Below the pieces are notes generated by a model, which was given only the letters and a program-made list of their open reading frames with translations, did no database searches and had not been told where the DNA came from. A stretch of DNA of 64,000 bases from Puccinellia tenuiflora (Eukaryota; Streptophyta; Magnoliopsida; Poales; Poaceae). The position numbers were made by a program, and so were the translations under genes. The stretch is from the NCBI GenBank assembly GCA_012064385.1, contig QRDG01001356.1, forward strand, positions 775,660 to 839,659. Reading direction: 5' to 3'. Positions 11,901 to 21,089 of the stretch are shown here, in pieces (the first letter of the stretch is position 1; every line of letters starts with the position of its first letter).

Positions 11901-12290
11901 GGCCCGACGAAGATCGTCATCGGGCTCATCAACAATGGGCTCTTTTTCAGCTTCATCTTCCCCCATTGATGTACCACCGTGATCAGTGAACATAGGATAG
12001 TTGTCATTATCCTCTTCTTCCTCATTGTCTTCCATTATAACTCCTCTTTCTCCATGCTTGGTCCAACAATTATAACCGGCCATGAAACCAGACTTCAACA
12101 GGTGGACGTGAATGGTTTGTCAGGTAGAGTAGTCCTGAGTATTCTTGCAGACACTACATGGACATGAAATAAAACCATTTGGCGGCTTGTTTTTCTCAGC
12201 CACTTGGAGAAAATAATGCATGCCATTAATAAAGTCGGGATAACGTCGGTCACTGTACATCCATTGCCGACTCATCTGACTCATCTGCAT
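8979..12290 (-). pseudogene. TNP2-like CACTA transposase (Transposase_21), broken
   Basis: The frame starts at the ATG at 12290 (MSRQWMYSDRRYPDF, the transposase-associated N-terminal domain with a CPCSVCKN zinc-type motif). The transposase core follows (LSTDGFNPFGEQSS, PWLCMKRKFIMMPVLIQGP, IDVMHVTKNLCVNLL), then the usual trailing domains ending near 8979 in a lysine run. These resemble TNP2/DUF4218/DUF4216 proteins of grass CACTA elements. It is not functional as read: TGA at 12122-12120, frameshift near 11865 (before ERLKLERMLEDH), frameshift near 11420 (before NKEHAKLLRWH), and one extra T in a T-run near 9385. Three single-base indels could also be sequencing error in homopolymers. The family call is certain. 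Confidence 0.93.
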
Positions 12291-12455
12291 TATATAAATA
12301 AAATATAAAAAACCATTAACACTATTTCTTCAATATATAACAGTGATAAAGTGAATTAATATATAAGTTCATCACATTCAAACCAAAGTAGAGCAAATAA
12401 CCAAATGTAATACATATAGTCTCACAAACATACATTGGTTCAAACTAACATACAA

Positions 12456-12827
12456 CTATCTAAAGAATTTAAGCCCAACAACAAATGCGATAAAAATCAC
12501 AACTATGGTAACTATCGAACCAACACCATAATGATACCAAGCCTCTTTATGAATGGCATAATTTCTAATTTTTCTAATCTTCAAGCGCATTGCATCCATC
12601 TTGATCTTGTGCTCATCGACGATGTCGGCAATATGGAGCTCCAATTTCATCTTCTCTTCTAGGGTTTGGAGACGGAGATTTTCACTTCTTTCCAGTTTTG
12701 CTTTCAAATCATTAATTTCATTTTCAAAAAACTCGATGATAGGGTCGGTTGGAATTTCCGGTTCAACAACGACATCCGGATCGTCATAGACCGGACGAGG
12801 ACCGACGGGGACGGATATCAAAACCAT
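12456..12827 (-). CDS. Small tail-anchored coiled-coil protein of the CACTA element, 123 residues
   Basis: An intact single-exon frame starts MVLISVPVGPRPVYDD. Residues about 28-90 are charged heptad-like helix (ENEINDLKAKLERSENLRLQ, then EEKMKLELHIADIVDEHKIK), predicted as a coiled coil. Residues about 100-120 (GVGSIVTIVVIFIAFVVGL) form one hydrophobic segment followed only by KFFR, the layout of a tail-anchored membrane protein. It sits between the 5' end of the element and the transposase, on the same strand. A clear homologue occurs in a second CACTA at 18150-18634, so it is a real family, not a chance frame. No function is known to me. It could assist the transposase, act at the nuclear envelope, or be a captured gene. 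Confidence 0.75.
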   Translation of the reverse strand: MVLISVPVGPRPVYDDPDVVVEPEIPTDPIIEFFENEINDLKAKLERSENLRLQTLEEKMKLELHIADIVDEHKIKMDAMRLKIRKIRNYAIHKEAWYHYGVGSIVTIVVIFIAFVVGLKFFR

Positions 12828-13299
12828 GACACACTATACATATAAAAAAGTAAGATAATATACATGCATCTAAAGTATATCAATAAGTTAAAAAGGGATA
12901 AAAACAAGACTCACCGAGGAGGTGCCGGCGACGGGATGGCACGGGCGATCGACGATGGTAAAGATGGTCACCGGACAACTGTAAACCCAATACATTATAC
13001 TTTAATTTGAGCTAAAATTGCATGTAAAAAAAATGAAATCTCTTACTTAGGCATTTCATCAAACACCTTGCTAGCACTAGAAAAATAAAATTTGCTAAGT
13101 AGCACCAAAATGAGCTAAAAAAGGAACACCGGAGTGCTAACCGTCGGGTAGATGAGGTGCCGCCAAACTTGACAAATGGTGGAGAAAATAGGGGCCGAAC
13201 TCGTGGTTGGGAGGAGCAAGGGTTAAGAAAATGGAGATGAACCCGGAGCTCAAAAATGGCCACGGCCTGGCCACGGCCGGGTCGGGGGGTGGAAGATGA

Positions 13300-13601
13300 T
13301 ATAGAATATATTTAGTCCCGGTCCATAACAAGGACCGGTACTAAAGTCCCTCCATTAGTCCCGGTCTGTAAATAGAACCGGGACAGTGCATTGTCCGGGC
13401 TGGTCCCACCTCTGTCGCCTCCTCCCGCATCCCTTTGTCACCGATTCGTAACACGAACCGGGACGGTAGGTCCCCTACGAACCGGGACTGGTCCTGGCGG
13501 GCGCCCTGGGACCAATGACCGGGACTAGTGCCACGATTGGTACCGGTCCGTAAGGGAACCGGGACGGAAGGGCCAAACCGAAGCCCCTGTTTCCACTAGT
13601 G
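13300..13601. repeat. CACTA right terminal/subterminal repeats
   Basis: Multiple AGTCCCGGT and ACCGGGAC motifs occur from 13313 to 13565 and end in TTTCCACTAGTG, the inverse of the left terminus. This is the 5' end of the element relative to its transposase. Confidence 0.85.
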
Positions 13602-13880
13602 GTTAAACCAGAAATTACATAAATCATCAAAACCTTCAGGTAACATGGCCATGTCAAGAGATACACTCATGACACTCCAAATATATTTCGCTAGTGGACA
13701 AAGAAAGAAAAGGTGGTCTAAGGTTTCATGATCATCACAAAACTCACACATATCTTTATTTTCCACCCTTTTTTCAACGGATTAACTTTGGTCAAATTTT
13801 TATTTTTGATCGATCGCTAGCCAACAAAACACTTTAATTCTCAGGGGAAGTTCGAGATTCTACATACGACAGAATTAGCG
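13602..13880 (-). mobile_element. LINE zinc-binding region (right of the CACTA insertion)
   Basis: On - the translation gives CEFCDDHETLDHLFFLCPLA then KYIWSVMSVSLDM, the zf-RVT signature (CxxC...H...C) of plant LINEs. Upstream are LRIKVFCWLA and TKVNPLKKGWK. The segment joins in frame to 1960-2433 once the CACTA is removed. It contains frameshifts. Confidence 0.75.
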
Positions 13881-14150
13881 CAGATACACTCGAGAAGAAC
13901 TCATGCTCTCACATTTCCACTCACTGGTGTTAGTCAATTTTTTTTCTCGCATCTAGAATCTTTAGCATCCAGTGGACGAGTCTCCAAATGACCACATACA
14001 ATAGAATTAGCGGCAATTAGTGCGGATAGACTCGAGAAGTTCAACAAAATCTAAGTAGCTTCTGTGTCAAGAAAAAAGGGAATGAAATGGTAGTACTATA
14101 TTAACGCAGCCAAGCTGAGCACTACTACTCTTAACCTCTGCAATACCCAG
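13881..14150. other. Non-coding, downstream of the DUF642 gene
   Basis: No gene or element end was seen. Two diverged copies of an AGAATTAGCG...ACTCGAGAAG stretch occur (about 13870 and 13999). This would contain the 3' UTR of the DUF642 gene. Confidence 0.4.
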
Positions 14151-15009
14151 TTAACGCAGCAACCGGCGAGCAGGCGGCTGCGAAACACAGACGAGCGAGA
14201 TATCGTCGACGACGGGCCCGCAGCGGGTGCCACTGTTGTCGGACTTGCTGTGGTAGGCCGTGCTGTAAAACGTCACCAGCGTCCGGTTTTTGCTCGGCGT
14301 GAAGTCGAGCGACGCGCGCGTGCTCCCGCCGGAGCCCTCGGAGCTGTACACCACGGTCTTGCTCCCGTCCGCGGTGGACGCCTGCACGCGCATGGGCTGC
14401 ACACACAATTCCATGGTAGAAATTGTGAATCCAAGAGTCATCTGAAGTACTGTATAAGATGTCGACCATGAGGTGCTCTGTCTTACTGGGGCTGGCCTGA
14501 GGAGGGTAGAGCGTCTTGATGGAAATGGAGTCGATGATGGGGCCGCACGCGGCGTCGTCCTCGTGCAAGGGGTTGTGGATGACGAACGAGACGACGCTGC
14601 CCGTGGCCTGGAACGCCCAGCAGTAGGAGTCCCAGCCGCTGCTGGTGTACACGGTCTGGATGGAGACCTCGTCGGGCGCGCCGCCCGGGACGACCGACAG
14701 CGTCAGCTTCTCGTTCTGTGCGCAGGTGCGCGCCGCGCTGAAGGTGACGGAGTACCGCGTGCCCGGCGTCACGTGGAGCTGCTGCCGGATGTAGGCGTCG
14801 TCGCCCAGCCGCACGGCGTGCGCGCCCTCCGGCACAACTAGCACCATGTCGCCCTGCTTCTCTCCGGACTCGACGTACTCCACGTGGCCGGAGTTCTTCC
14901 ACCGCGGGATCGCGTTCTCCCCTGTGACCCTCGAGCCGCTCATCTGGGACCTGTCCGGCGAGTCCTCGAAGTTGCCATTCGGCAGCGGGCCTGAGGCGTA
15001 AAATAACGT

Positions 15010-15561
15010 GTTAGTGGCATCTTGAATGGGTTGATGATTTCAGACATTGGATTGGTCTTGGAAGCCCTTGCGATGACAATAATAGGAAGTTTTTTTTTGC
15101 AGCAGCTACGCTTGATACGATTGGAAATGAACACAAGACAAGATTTTGGACTTCACGGCGGTTAAATGGTTTTCATTCAAAGGACATTGCGCCCAAGCAT
15201 TTTGAAGGGACCAAAATGAAGAATTACAAGACCAAGAAGGCACTTGAAAATAATTTTTGGGTAAAACCACTTCAACATTCAGGATGGATTTGATATCGAC
15301 CATATCCTACAATTTGTCACCCAAGATACCGCCAACACCGTCCGTTGGAGTTTCACAAGCTATGCATCTTATTCCGCCAAGTCGGTCTTCAAAATGAAAT
15401 TTACGGGCATCATCTCCACTTCTCTTAATGCTTGGTTTGGAGGTCCAGTATGCCTCCTAAATGCAATTTTTGCATGGTTGATGATGCAACATAGGATTTG
15501 TATGGCGGATCATATCGTATCCAACGTAGGGGATGGAAAAATTACGGAAATTGTCCCCTCT
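15010..15561 (+). mobile_element. LINE fragment (reverse transcriptase C-part), left half
   Basis: Translation on + gives TIGNEHKTRFWTSRRLNG, DIAPKHFEG, KALENNFWVKPL, then WSFTSYASYSAKSVFKMKF and AIFAWLMMQHRICMADHI. These are the typical order of motifs between the RT core and the zf-RVT region of plant LINEs. Stops and frameshifts are present. The copy is interrupted at TCT by the CACTA at 15562. Confidence 0.7.
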
Positions 15562-15963
15562 CACTAGTAGAAAACAGGCCTTTCGCCCGGGCCATTAGTC
15601 GCGGACGTGTCTCAACCCGCGACTAAAAGTCCGGCCACGTCGCCCCGAAATCTGCGGCCCATTTGTCACGGTTCGTTAGGAACCTTTTGTCGCGGATTGA
15701 GATACCAACCGGGACAAATGGCATCTGCGGCCGCCGCGAACATGTGCCCCCACCTTTTGTCCCGGTTCGTGTCTCGAACCGGGAGTAATACCGCGCCTTC
15801 CCGCGACGGTTCGTGATTCGAAGGCCTTTGAGTTCCCGCGCTTGATCACACGGAGAAACGAAGAGGTTGATCACACGGGGAAACGAAGAGGTTGATCAAA
15901 TTAATGGATTTTGGGAACACGGTTGGATTAATTACCACGGCCTCCTCATCTCCCTTGCTATCT

Positions 15964-15972
15964 CTATATAAG
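15964..15972 (+). promoter_or_regulatory. TATA box of the captured exonuclease gene
   Basis: CTATATAAG lies 89-97 bases before the ATG at 16061, after an ordinary-looking upstream stretch. It suggests the promoter was captured together with the coding part. Confidence 0.5.
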
Positions 15973-16060
15973 AGAGCTACAGTGCCATTTGCCAAATGCA
16001 CCATCTCCTCTCTGTAATCTCTCTACTCAAAAATCCTCTCTCGAATCGCTGCCGCGCGCC

Positions 16061-16763
16061 ATGGAGCCACTTGCGCGCCCACCTCGATCCCAGGTGTTCC
16101 ACTACAAGGACGACGCCGTCAACATGAACTTCAAGGTCGTGGTCACTCTCCGCGCATCAGCCGTGGAGAGATGGATCTGTGACGTCAAGAGGCGCTACCC
16201 TCGACGCCGCACCGAAGAAGATCGTGGGCCTCGACTGCGAGTTCACCGACGCCGCACCCAAGTAGAGGCAGCGTGCCGCCGTCCTGCAACTCTCCGTGGA
16301 GACCGACACGTTGGTGTTCCATATTTGCTACGCCGATCGGGTGCCGTAGGCCCTCAAGGACTTCTTGATGGACAAAACCATCAAATTCTGCGGCGCGGCT
16401 ATCAACAACGATCAACGTATGCTGGAGCCTTACGAAATTCATATTCCGTCCGCCGTCGACCTCCAGCGGGCCGTTCACCCTAACCCAATGTACCCTAATC
16501 TTCCGAGTCTCTATGCTCTTGCCAATTTTACTATTGGCACAACGCTTCAGAAGAAGAAGAAGATCAACAACAAGAAGAAGAAGAAGAAGAAGAAGGAGGA
16601 CGAGAAGAAAAAGGAGGAAGAAGAGGACCTCACGAGAGGTTGGGGAAACTTTCCATTGAGCTTTTATCGCATCAAGTATGCCGCTCTGGACGCTCGCCTA
16701 GGCTACGAGATTGCTAGGAGGTGTCTCGGTGGTATGTGCGTATGTCTCAATGTGTCGATCTAG
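16061..16763 (+). pseudogene. Captured DnaQ-like 3'-5' exonuclease (WRN-type), broken
   Basis: The frame begins MEPLARPPRSQVFHY. After a +1 frameshift near 16198 the exonuclease motifs appear in order: Exo I in KIVGLDCEFTD, Exo II in KFCGAAINNDQRML, Exo III in RIKYAALDARLGYEI. These are the D-E-D-D(y) residues of the RNase D/WRN exonuclease fold. A long lysine/glutamate run coded by AAG repeats sits between Exo II and Exo III and is unusual for the family. Two in-frame TAG codons (16263-16265, 16347-16349) plus the frameshift make it a pseudogene. It lies wholly inside the CACTA element, so it travelled with it. Confidence 0.8.
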
Positions 16764-16885
16764 ATCGTCTCAACAATAATTGTCAACAATAATTGGACCT
16801 TTAGTCCCGCCTCCGCTGTCGCGGTTGGCCAACCGCGACAAAAGACCCTCACGGCCCGGGACAATAGGTCCAGTCTCCACTAGTG

Positions 16886-17260
16886 TCTCCCAACCAAGTG
16901 CAAGAATCGGCGGGGCACCTTCTCTACAAGGGTAGCTTTACCACGCGGATTTGGGTGGAGGTCCCCGTTTGGTGTGGTTGCCATGACATCCTTTCAGTGT
17001 ATTGGGTTAACGAGACATACGTAACCTGGTGGTGGACTAATCTCACTCTCGGTCATTATGTGGCGAGGAAAGCCATGCCTTCCATGATAATGCTTATTTC
17101 TTAGGAGGTTTGGAAGGAACATAATGCTAGGGAGTTCTGACATAATGAAGCGAGAGCACGGTGGTTGGTCGGAGCAGAAAAAAAGTAACATACGTAATCC
17201 CGTGAGAATATACTCTGGTGTCAAGTCATATGGCTTGTGTTGGGCGCATATCTCTAATTT
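16886..17260 (+). mobile_element. LINE fragment (zinc-binding region and 3' end), right half
   Basis: HLLYKGSFTTRIWVEVPVWC and the following VWKEHNAR match the zf-RVT end of the LINE begun at 15010. The two halves join across the CACTA when one TCT is removed. The last codons degrade near 17150-17260. Confidence 0.65.
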
Positions 17261-18149
17261 TTTTCTTATTTATTGAAAATGACAAATCTTTTACCTCGTC
17301 TCTTTGGCCCTGATTGAGTAACACAAAAGGTCAACTCCGGCATGTTTGGAAAATCGACGTTCACAACCTCAGTTGCTGCCTTATAAGCGTGTCTCACTAG
17401 TAGAAAATAGGGCTTTGGTTTTGACCATTTGTCCCGGATAATAAAGAATCGCGACTAAAGGGGCCATTTGTCCCGGTTCCATCGGCCGGGGCGCCGGGGA
17501 GCATTGGTCCCGGTTCTATTTGGACCTTTGGTCCCGGTTCGTGGCTGGAACCGGGACCAAAGGGTTAGCACATGCGGCAGGCATCTGCCGCAGCCGTGGG
17601 ACCCTGCCAGGGACTCTTTGGTCCCGGTTCGTGGCTGGAACCGGGACCAAAGGTCTTCCCTACATATATCATCTTCCACCTGAGGCCACCACCATTTTGA
17701 GCTCGAGTTCATCACTCATTTCTCCTCCATTTCCTCTCCCTCACTCAAGTTAATCCCCATTTTTTTGCACCACTTGTGAGGATTGAAGGCACCCCATCTA
17801 TTCAAGGGTTAGCAACATCATCCTTTCCTCCGAAGTTGCAACTTTAGCTCATTTCATTGCTAGTTTAGCTCATTTCATTTTTGTAGTGTTAGCTAGGTGT
17901 TTGATGAAATGCCTAAGTTAGAGAGTTCATTTTTTATATGCATTTTGACCTCAAATTAATTTATTATTTGTGGATTTTAGTGTCGTCCCGTCCTCACCGC
18001 CGTCGATAGCCCGCGTCGTCCCGTCACCGGCACCACCTCGGTGAGCCTTTTTTCTTTATCTTTTATTTTAAGAAAAATTACTTGTATGATTTAAAAGCAT
18101 ATTTATTTCTTGTATAATTTTCTTATGTTTTTTTTATATGTATAGTGTC

Positions 18150-18634
18150 ATGGTTTTGATATCTGCCCCCGTCGGCCCTCGTCCGGTCTATGATTCGGAT
18201 GTGGTATATTTTCATAACTATTTGTTTCATTTCGTGTTTATAACAACTATACCTACCAACTTGACATAGACACTTTTATCTAGGAGGTAGTTGAACCGAA
18301 AATTCCAACCGACCCTATTGTCGAGTTTTTTGTAAAAGAAAACAATGATTTGAAATCAAAATTGAAAAGAAGTGAAGATCTTCGTCTCCAATGCCTAGAA
18401 GAGAAGATGAAATTGGAGTTCAAGCTTGCCAACATCATCGATGAACACGAGTTCAAGCTTGCCGATGTCGTCGATGCTCACGAGATCAAGATGGATGCAA
18501 TGCGCTTGAAGATTAAAAAGATTAGAAAATATGCCATTAGTCAAGAGGCTTGGTATCATTATGTTGTTGGTTCAGTAATTACCGTAGTTGCGATTTTGAT
18601 CGCATTTGGTGTTGGATTTAAATTCTTTAGATAG
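18150..18634 (+). CDS. Tail-anchored coiled-coil protein, second CACTA copy, two exons
   Basis: Exon 1 is 18150-18203 (MVLISAPVGPRPVYDSDV). Exon 2 starts at 18284 or 18287; adjacent TAG and GAG acceptors differ by one codon. It ends at 18634. The product is about 133 residues and closely resembles the 12456-12827 protein: VEPKIPTDPIVEFF, LKRSEDLRLQCLEEKMKLE, MDAMRLKIKKIRKYAI, EAWYHYVVGS, then one C-terminal membrane segment ending KFFR. Differences: an 11-residue segment is duplicated (FKLANIIDEHE / FKLADVVDAHE), and it has an intron that the other copy lacks. The frame is intact although the element lost its transposase. Confidence 0.75.
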
Positions 18635-18784
18635 TTGTATGTTAGTTTCAATTAATGTATGTTTTATGAGGACTATGCATTACAATTACTTTACTTTGGT
18701 TTTAATGTGATGAAGTTGTATTAATTAATTTGGTCACTATTATATATTCATGATGTAGTGCAATAGTTTTTGATATATTTATAT

Positions 18785-19088
18785 AATGCAGATGAGCCGG
18801 CAATGTATGTATACACTCTTCGCAATTTTTTATTACCATATTGTGTTGACTACCATCCATAAATTATTTTATTATGATTTCATATATATATATATATATG
18901 TATGTATATAGTTATAAACAACTCATATATTCATATTGATCTAGATGGAGTTAATGCGGCACAAGCTCATACCATCGAAGCGCCTAAAAGCAATTCAAGA
19001 GGAAATGGCGGAATTTTTGAACTCTGAGGTCCTGAAGAGAAATGGAGAATTTTATCACAATAGCAATTATGTTTTGCCTCCAATGTAA
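18785..19088 (+). pseudogene. Remnants of transposase first exon and Ulp1-gene last exon
   Basis: At 18791 ATGAGCCGGCAATG matches the start of the transposase frame of the large CACTA and is preceded by the same TTTATATAATGCAG. At 18945-19079, after a TCTAG acceptor, the translation MELMRHKLIPSKRLKAIQEE followed by MAEFLNSEVLKRNGEFY parallels the last exon of CACTA gene 2 (IRAIGEELAGFLLDDVIP). The whole region between has been deleted. Confidence 0.6.
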
Positions 19089-20034
19089 TTGACGTGATCT
19101 CGACATGTGAGAAACGTTATGTCGGTGTAGTATAAACATGAACGTGATCTCGACGTGTGGACTTATGTATGTATATATGAATCAAATGTGAATGGTAGTA
19201 CCACTGACGCAATCGACGCAAAAATAATTTACTGGAAAAAAAATCGACCCCCCCAAAAAAATAAAAAAAGAACAAAACGCTGAAACCTCTTTGGTCCCGG
19301 TTGGTAATACCAACCGGGACCAAAGGGTTCTGGCCAGGAGCCCCCACCCCGCGCCCACGTGGAGGCCCATTGGTCCCGGTTCTTAAGGTACCGGGACGAA
19401 AGCCCCCCCCCCCCTTTTGTCCCGACCCTTCAGTCTCGGTTAGAAAACCGGGACCAAAGGCCCTTTGGAATCGGGACCAATGGGCCGTTTTCTACTAGTG
19501 TTTGTTGCTAGATGGAGTTTATTCATAGGTCTTACTCTTTTTTTTTGCCGGGGTATACTCATAGTTCAAAAAACCGGACCGGTTATCGAACCGGTGAGGC
19601 TGTCGGTTTAGGTTTTTACCGGTCGGACCACTGGTTCACCGGTTCACTGTCTGGTTTTTAAGATATAATTAATATATTTTAAATTATAAATATTACAATA
19701 AAAAATAATCATGTGCGCAAAAACAATTTCAAGCCTGCAATTTAGCATGTTAATGACATAATTAAGTAGTCAACGGAGCCGTGAATTGCATTTTGCATGC
19801 AGCGTAAAGCGCTACAAACCAGTAAAAATGTCTATACTATGTGCGTGAAGCAATCGCATGTCAGATATTTCTGTACGGAAACCAAATTAACCAATCGCAA
19901 GCTACTAGGACATTGGCCGTTAGTTTGAAAAAAAAAAAAAGCAAAGTCGTGAGAGAATACAAGACCATTGTAGTGCTACCGTGTACATTGGAGAAATAGA
20001 AAAAGTCTCTTCCATCCACACAAAGCAATCATTG

Positions 20035-20105
20035 GTCTGGTGGTTAGGCGAGTGTGATACGCTTGTGAAGGGGAGGTGCTGGGTTCAATTCCTGCTTGTC
20101 AATTA
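20035..20105 (+). other. tRNA-like segment with Pol III box B
   Basis: GGTTCAATTCC (20082-20092) fits the box B consensus, and TGGTTAGGCG about 33 bases before it resembles box A. The fold is not a full cloverleaf by eye, so I regard it as a SINE-like or degraded tRNA-derived piece, not a tRNA gene. Confidence 0.35.
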
Positions 20106-20144
20106 AATTTCGGTTTTGCTATTTCTCACTCGAGTGAGTATTAT

Positions 20145-20526
20145 GTTAGAGCTCACTCAACTCTAACCCCGTTGGATTTATATCGTGATTCGTGCGATAT
20201 GTTATTTATGTATTTAATTTTTTTCGGTTGTACATGGATTGCACATAGTTGCAACTGAGATTTCTCAGTTGCACATGAGTTGCATATGCAACTGGATGAC
20301 ATCATCCGAGTGAGAATTACCTTAATTCAAGTTAGAGCTCACTCAACTCTAACCCCGTTGGATTTATATCGTGATTCGTGCGATATGTTATTTATGTACT
20401 TAATTTTTTTCGGTTACACATGGATTGCACATAGTTGCAACTGAGATTTCTCAATTGTACGTGGATTGCACATGAGTTGCATATGCAACTGGATGACATC
20501 ATTTGAGTGAGAATTACCTTAATTCT
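20145..20526. repeat. Two tandem copies of a 186-bp unit
   Basis: The unit beginning GTTAGAGCTCACTCAACTC starts at 20145 and again at 20331, with few differences. Palindromic CTCACTCGAGTGAG and TGAGTGAGAATT motifs flank it, so the unit may be a tandemly duplicated MITE inside the larger TIR element. Confidence 0.8.
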
Positions 20527-20766
20527 CACTCGATTGAGCCCTAGTTACTCCCATTAAATTTTGCCGGACACTATGAGAATTGAACCGGTTGGACCGGATG
20601 CCACGGTTTAATGTGAAAGCCGGCGGTCCAACCGCGGTTTGAACGGTTTATTCCGGCTCAGTGGTGTGACCGGTCCAGTACACTTAAAGAACCGGCAGAG
20701 GCCCGGTTCCGATTTTTTCCGGTTGAACCGGCAGTCCGGTCCGATTTTTTAAACTATGGGTATACT

Positions 20767-21081
20767 CATAAATCTTACTATTCCCCTGTAAATCTAAACA
20801 GCGCTGAAAATTATGCTGACACTGGCCGTGCAATTTCACTAATATACCTACGAGCTAGGCTAGCACTTTATTTACTTGATGGAAATTAACAGTCAAAAGA
20901 AGCTGAGACCAAGCTAGTAGGCTAGCATAACATATATAACATCAGTAAGCAAGTAAAAACATGGAGAACAATATAAACTCCTATATTGTGAACCTGACAG
21001 GGAGCACGAAGTAGGAACTTATTGCCTTATAATCATGCAACGAGAGGAAATATATGTAGCTGTTGCGGCTAGCTAGCTGTA
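20767..21081. other. Intron sequence before DUF642 exon 1
   Basis: AT-rich DNA with no gene or element end that I could identify. It is the donor-proximal part of DUF642 intron 1. Confidence 0.4.
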
Positions 21082-21089
21082 GCTCTCAC

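Larger units (their letters stand above)
2434..13601 (-). mobile_element. Complete CACTA (En/Spm) DNA transposon, 11,168 bp
   Basis: Both ends carry CACTAGTGGAAA terminal inverted repeats (2434 and, inverted, 13601) and the 3-bp target duplication GTT flanks it (2431-2433 and 13602-13604). Subterminal repeats of the AGTCCCGGT/ACCGGGACT type lie at both ends. Gene order on the - strand: small tail-anchored coiled-coil protein (12827-12456), TNP2 transposase (12290-8979), Ulp1-type second gene (6401-2905). One GC-rich gene runs on + (7038-8126). The transposase has a stop and frameshifts, so this copy looks non-autonomous now, although the ends are intact. It sits inside a LINE. Confidence 0.93.
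15562..16885 (+). mobile_element. Non-autonomous CACTA, 1,324 bp, carrying a captured exonuclease gene
   Basis: Ends are CACTAGTAGAAAAC (15562) and, inverted, CACTAGTGGAGAC (16885). The target duplication TCT is present on both sides (15559-15561, 16886-16888). Subterminal GTCGCGG/CCCGGTTCG repeats are at both ends. There is no transposase. Inside is a host-derived gene fragment with its own TATA-like promoter (see 16061-16763). Confidence 0.9.
17395..19500 (+). mobile_element. Short CACTA derivative, 2,106 bp, keeping the tail-anchored gene
   Basis: Ends are CACTAGTAGAAAA and its inverse. The flanking triplets are TCT and TTT, so the target duplication has one mismatch. GGTCCCGGTT repeats fill both ends (17463-17655 and 19290-19470). 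Inside, in + order: the tail-anchored coiled-coil gene (18150-18634), the first codons of a transposase exon (18791) and the last exon of a Ulp1-type gene (about 18945-19079). It is thus an internally deleted relative of a full CACTA like 2434-13601. Confidence 0.85.
19560..20758. mobile_element. TIR DNA element, 1,199 bp, 8-bp target duplication (hAT-like)
   Basis: The ends are CATAGTTCAAAAAACCGGACC and, inverted, CATAGTTTAAAAAATCGGACC, with ACCGG-rich subterminal parts. The 8-bp duplication GGTATACT flanks it (19552-19559, 20759-20766). Eight bases fit the hAT superfamily. No transposase is present. It lies in DUF642 intron 1 and contains a tandem duplication and a tRNA-like segment. Confidence 0.8.
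14991..21089 (-). other. DUF642 intron 1, 6,099 bp, enlarged by transposons
   Basis: It holds a LINE fragment on + split by a CACTA, a second CACTA and a TIR element. Donor and acceptor sites are intact. DUF642 intron 1 is normally short, so the expansion is transposon-driven (inference). Confidence 0.65.

Noticed and set aside
20030..20105. tRNA gene
   Set aside because: Box B fits, but acceptor and anticodon stems do not pair well by eye; kept only as tRNA-like.
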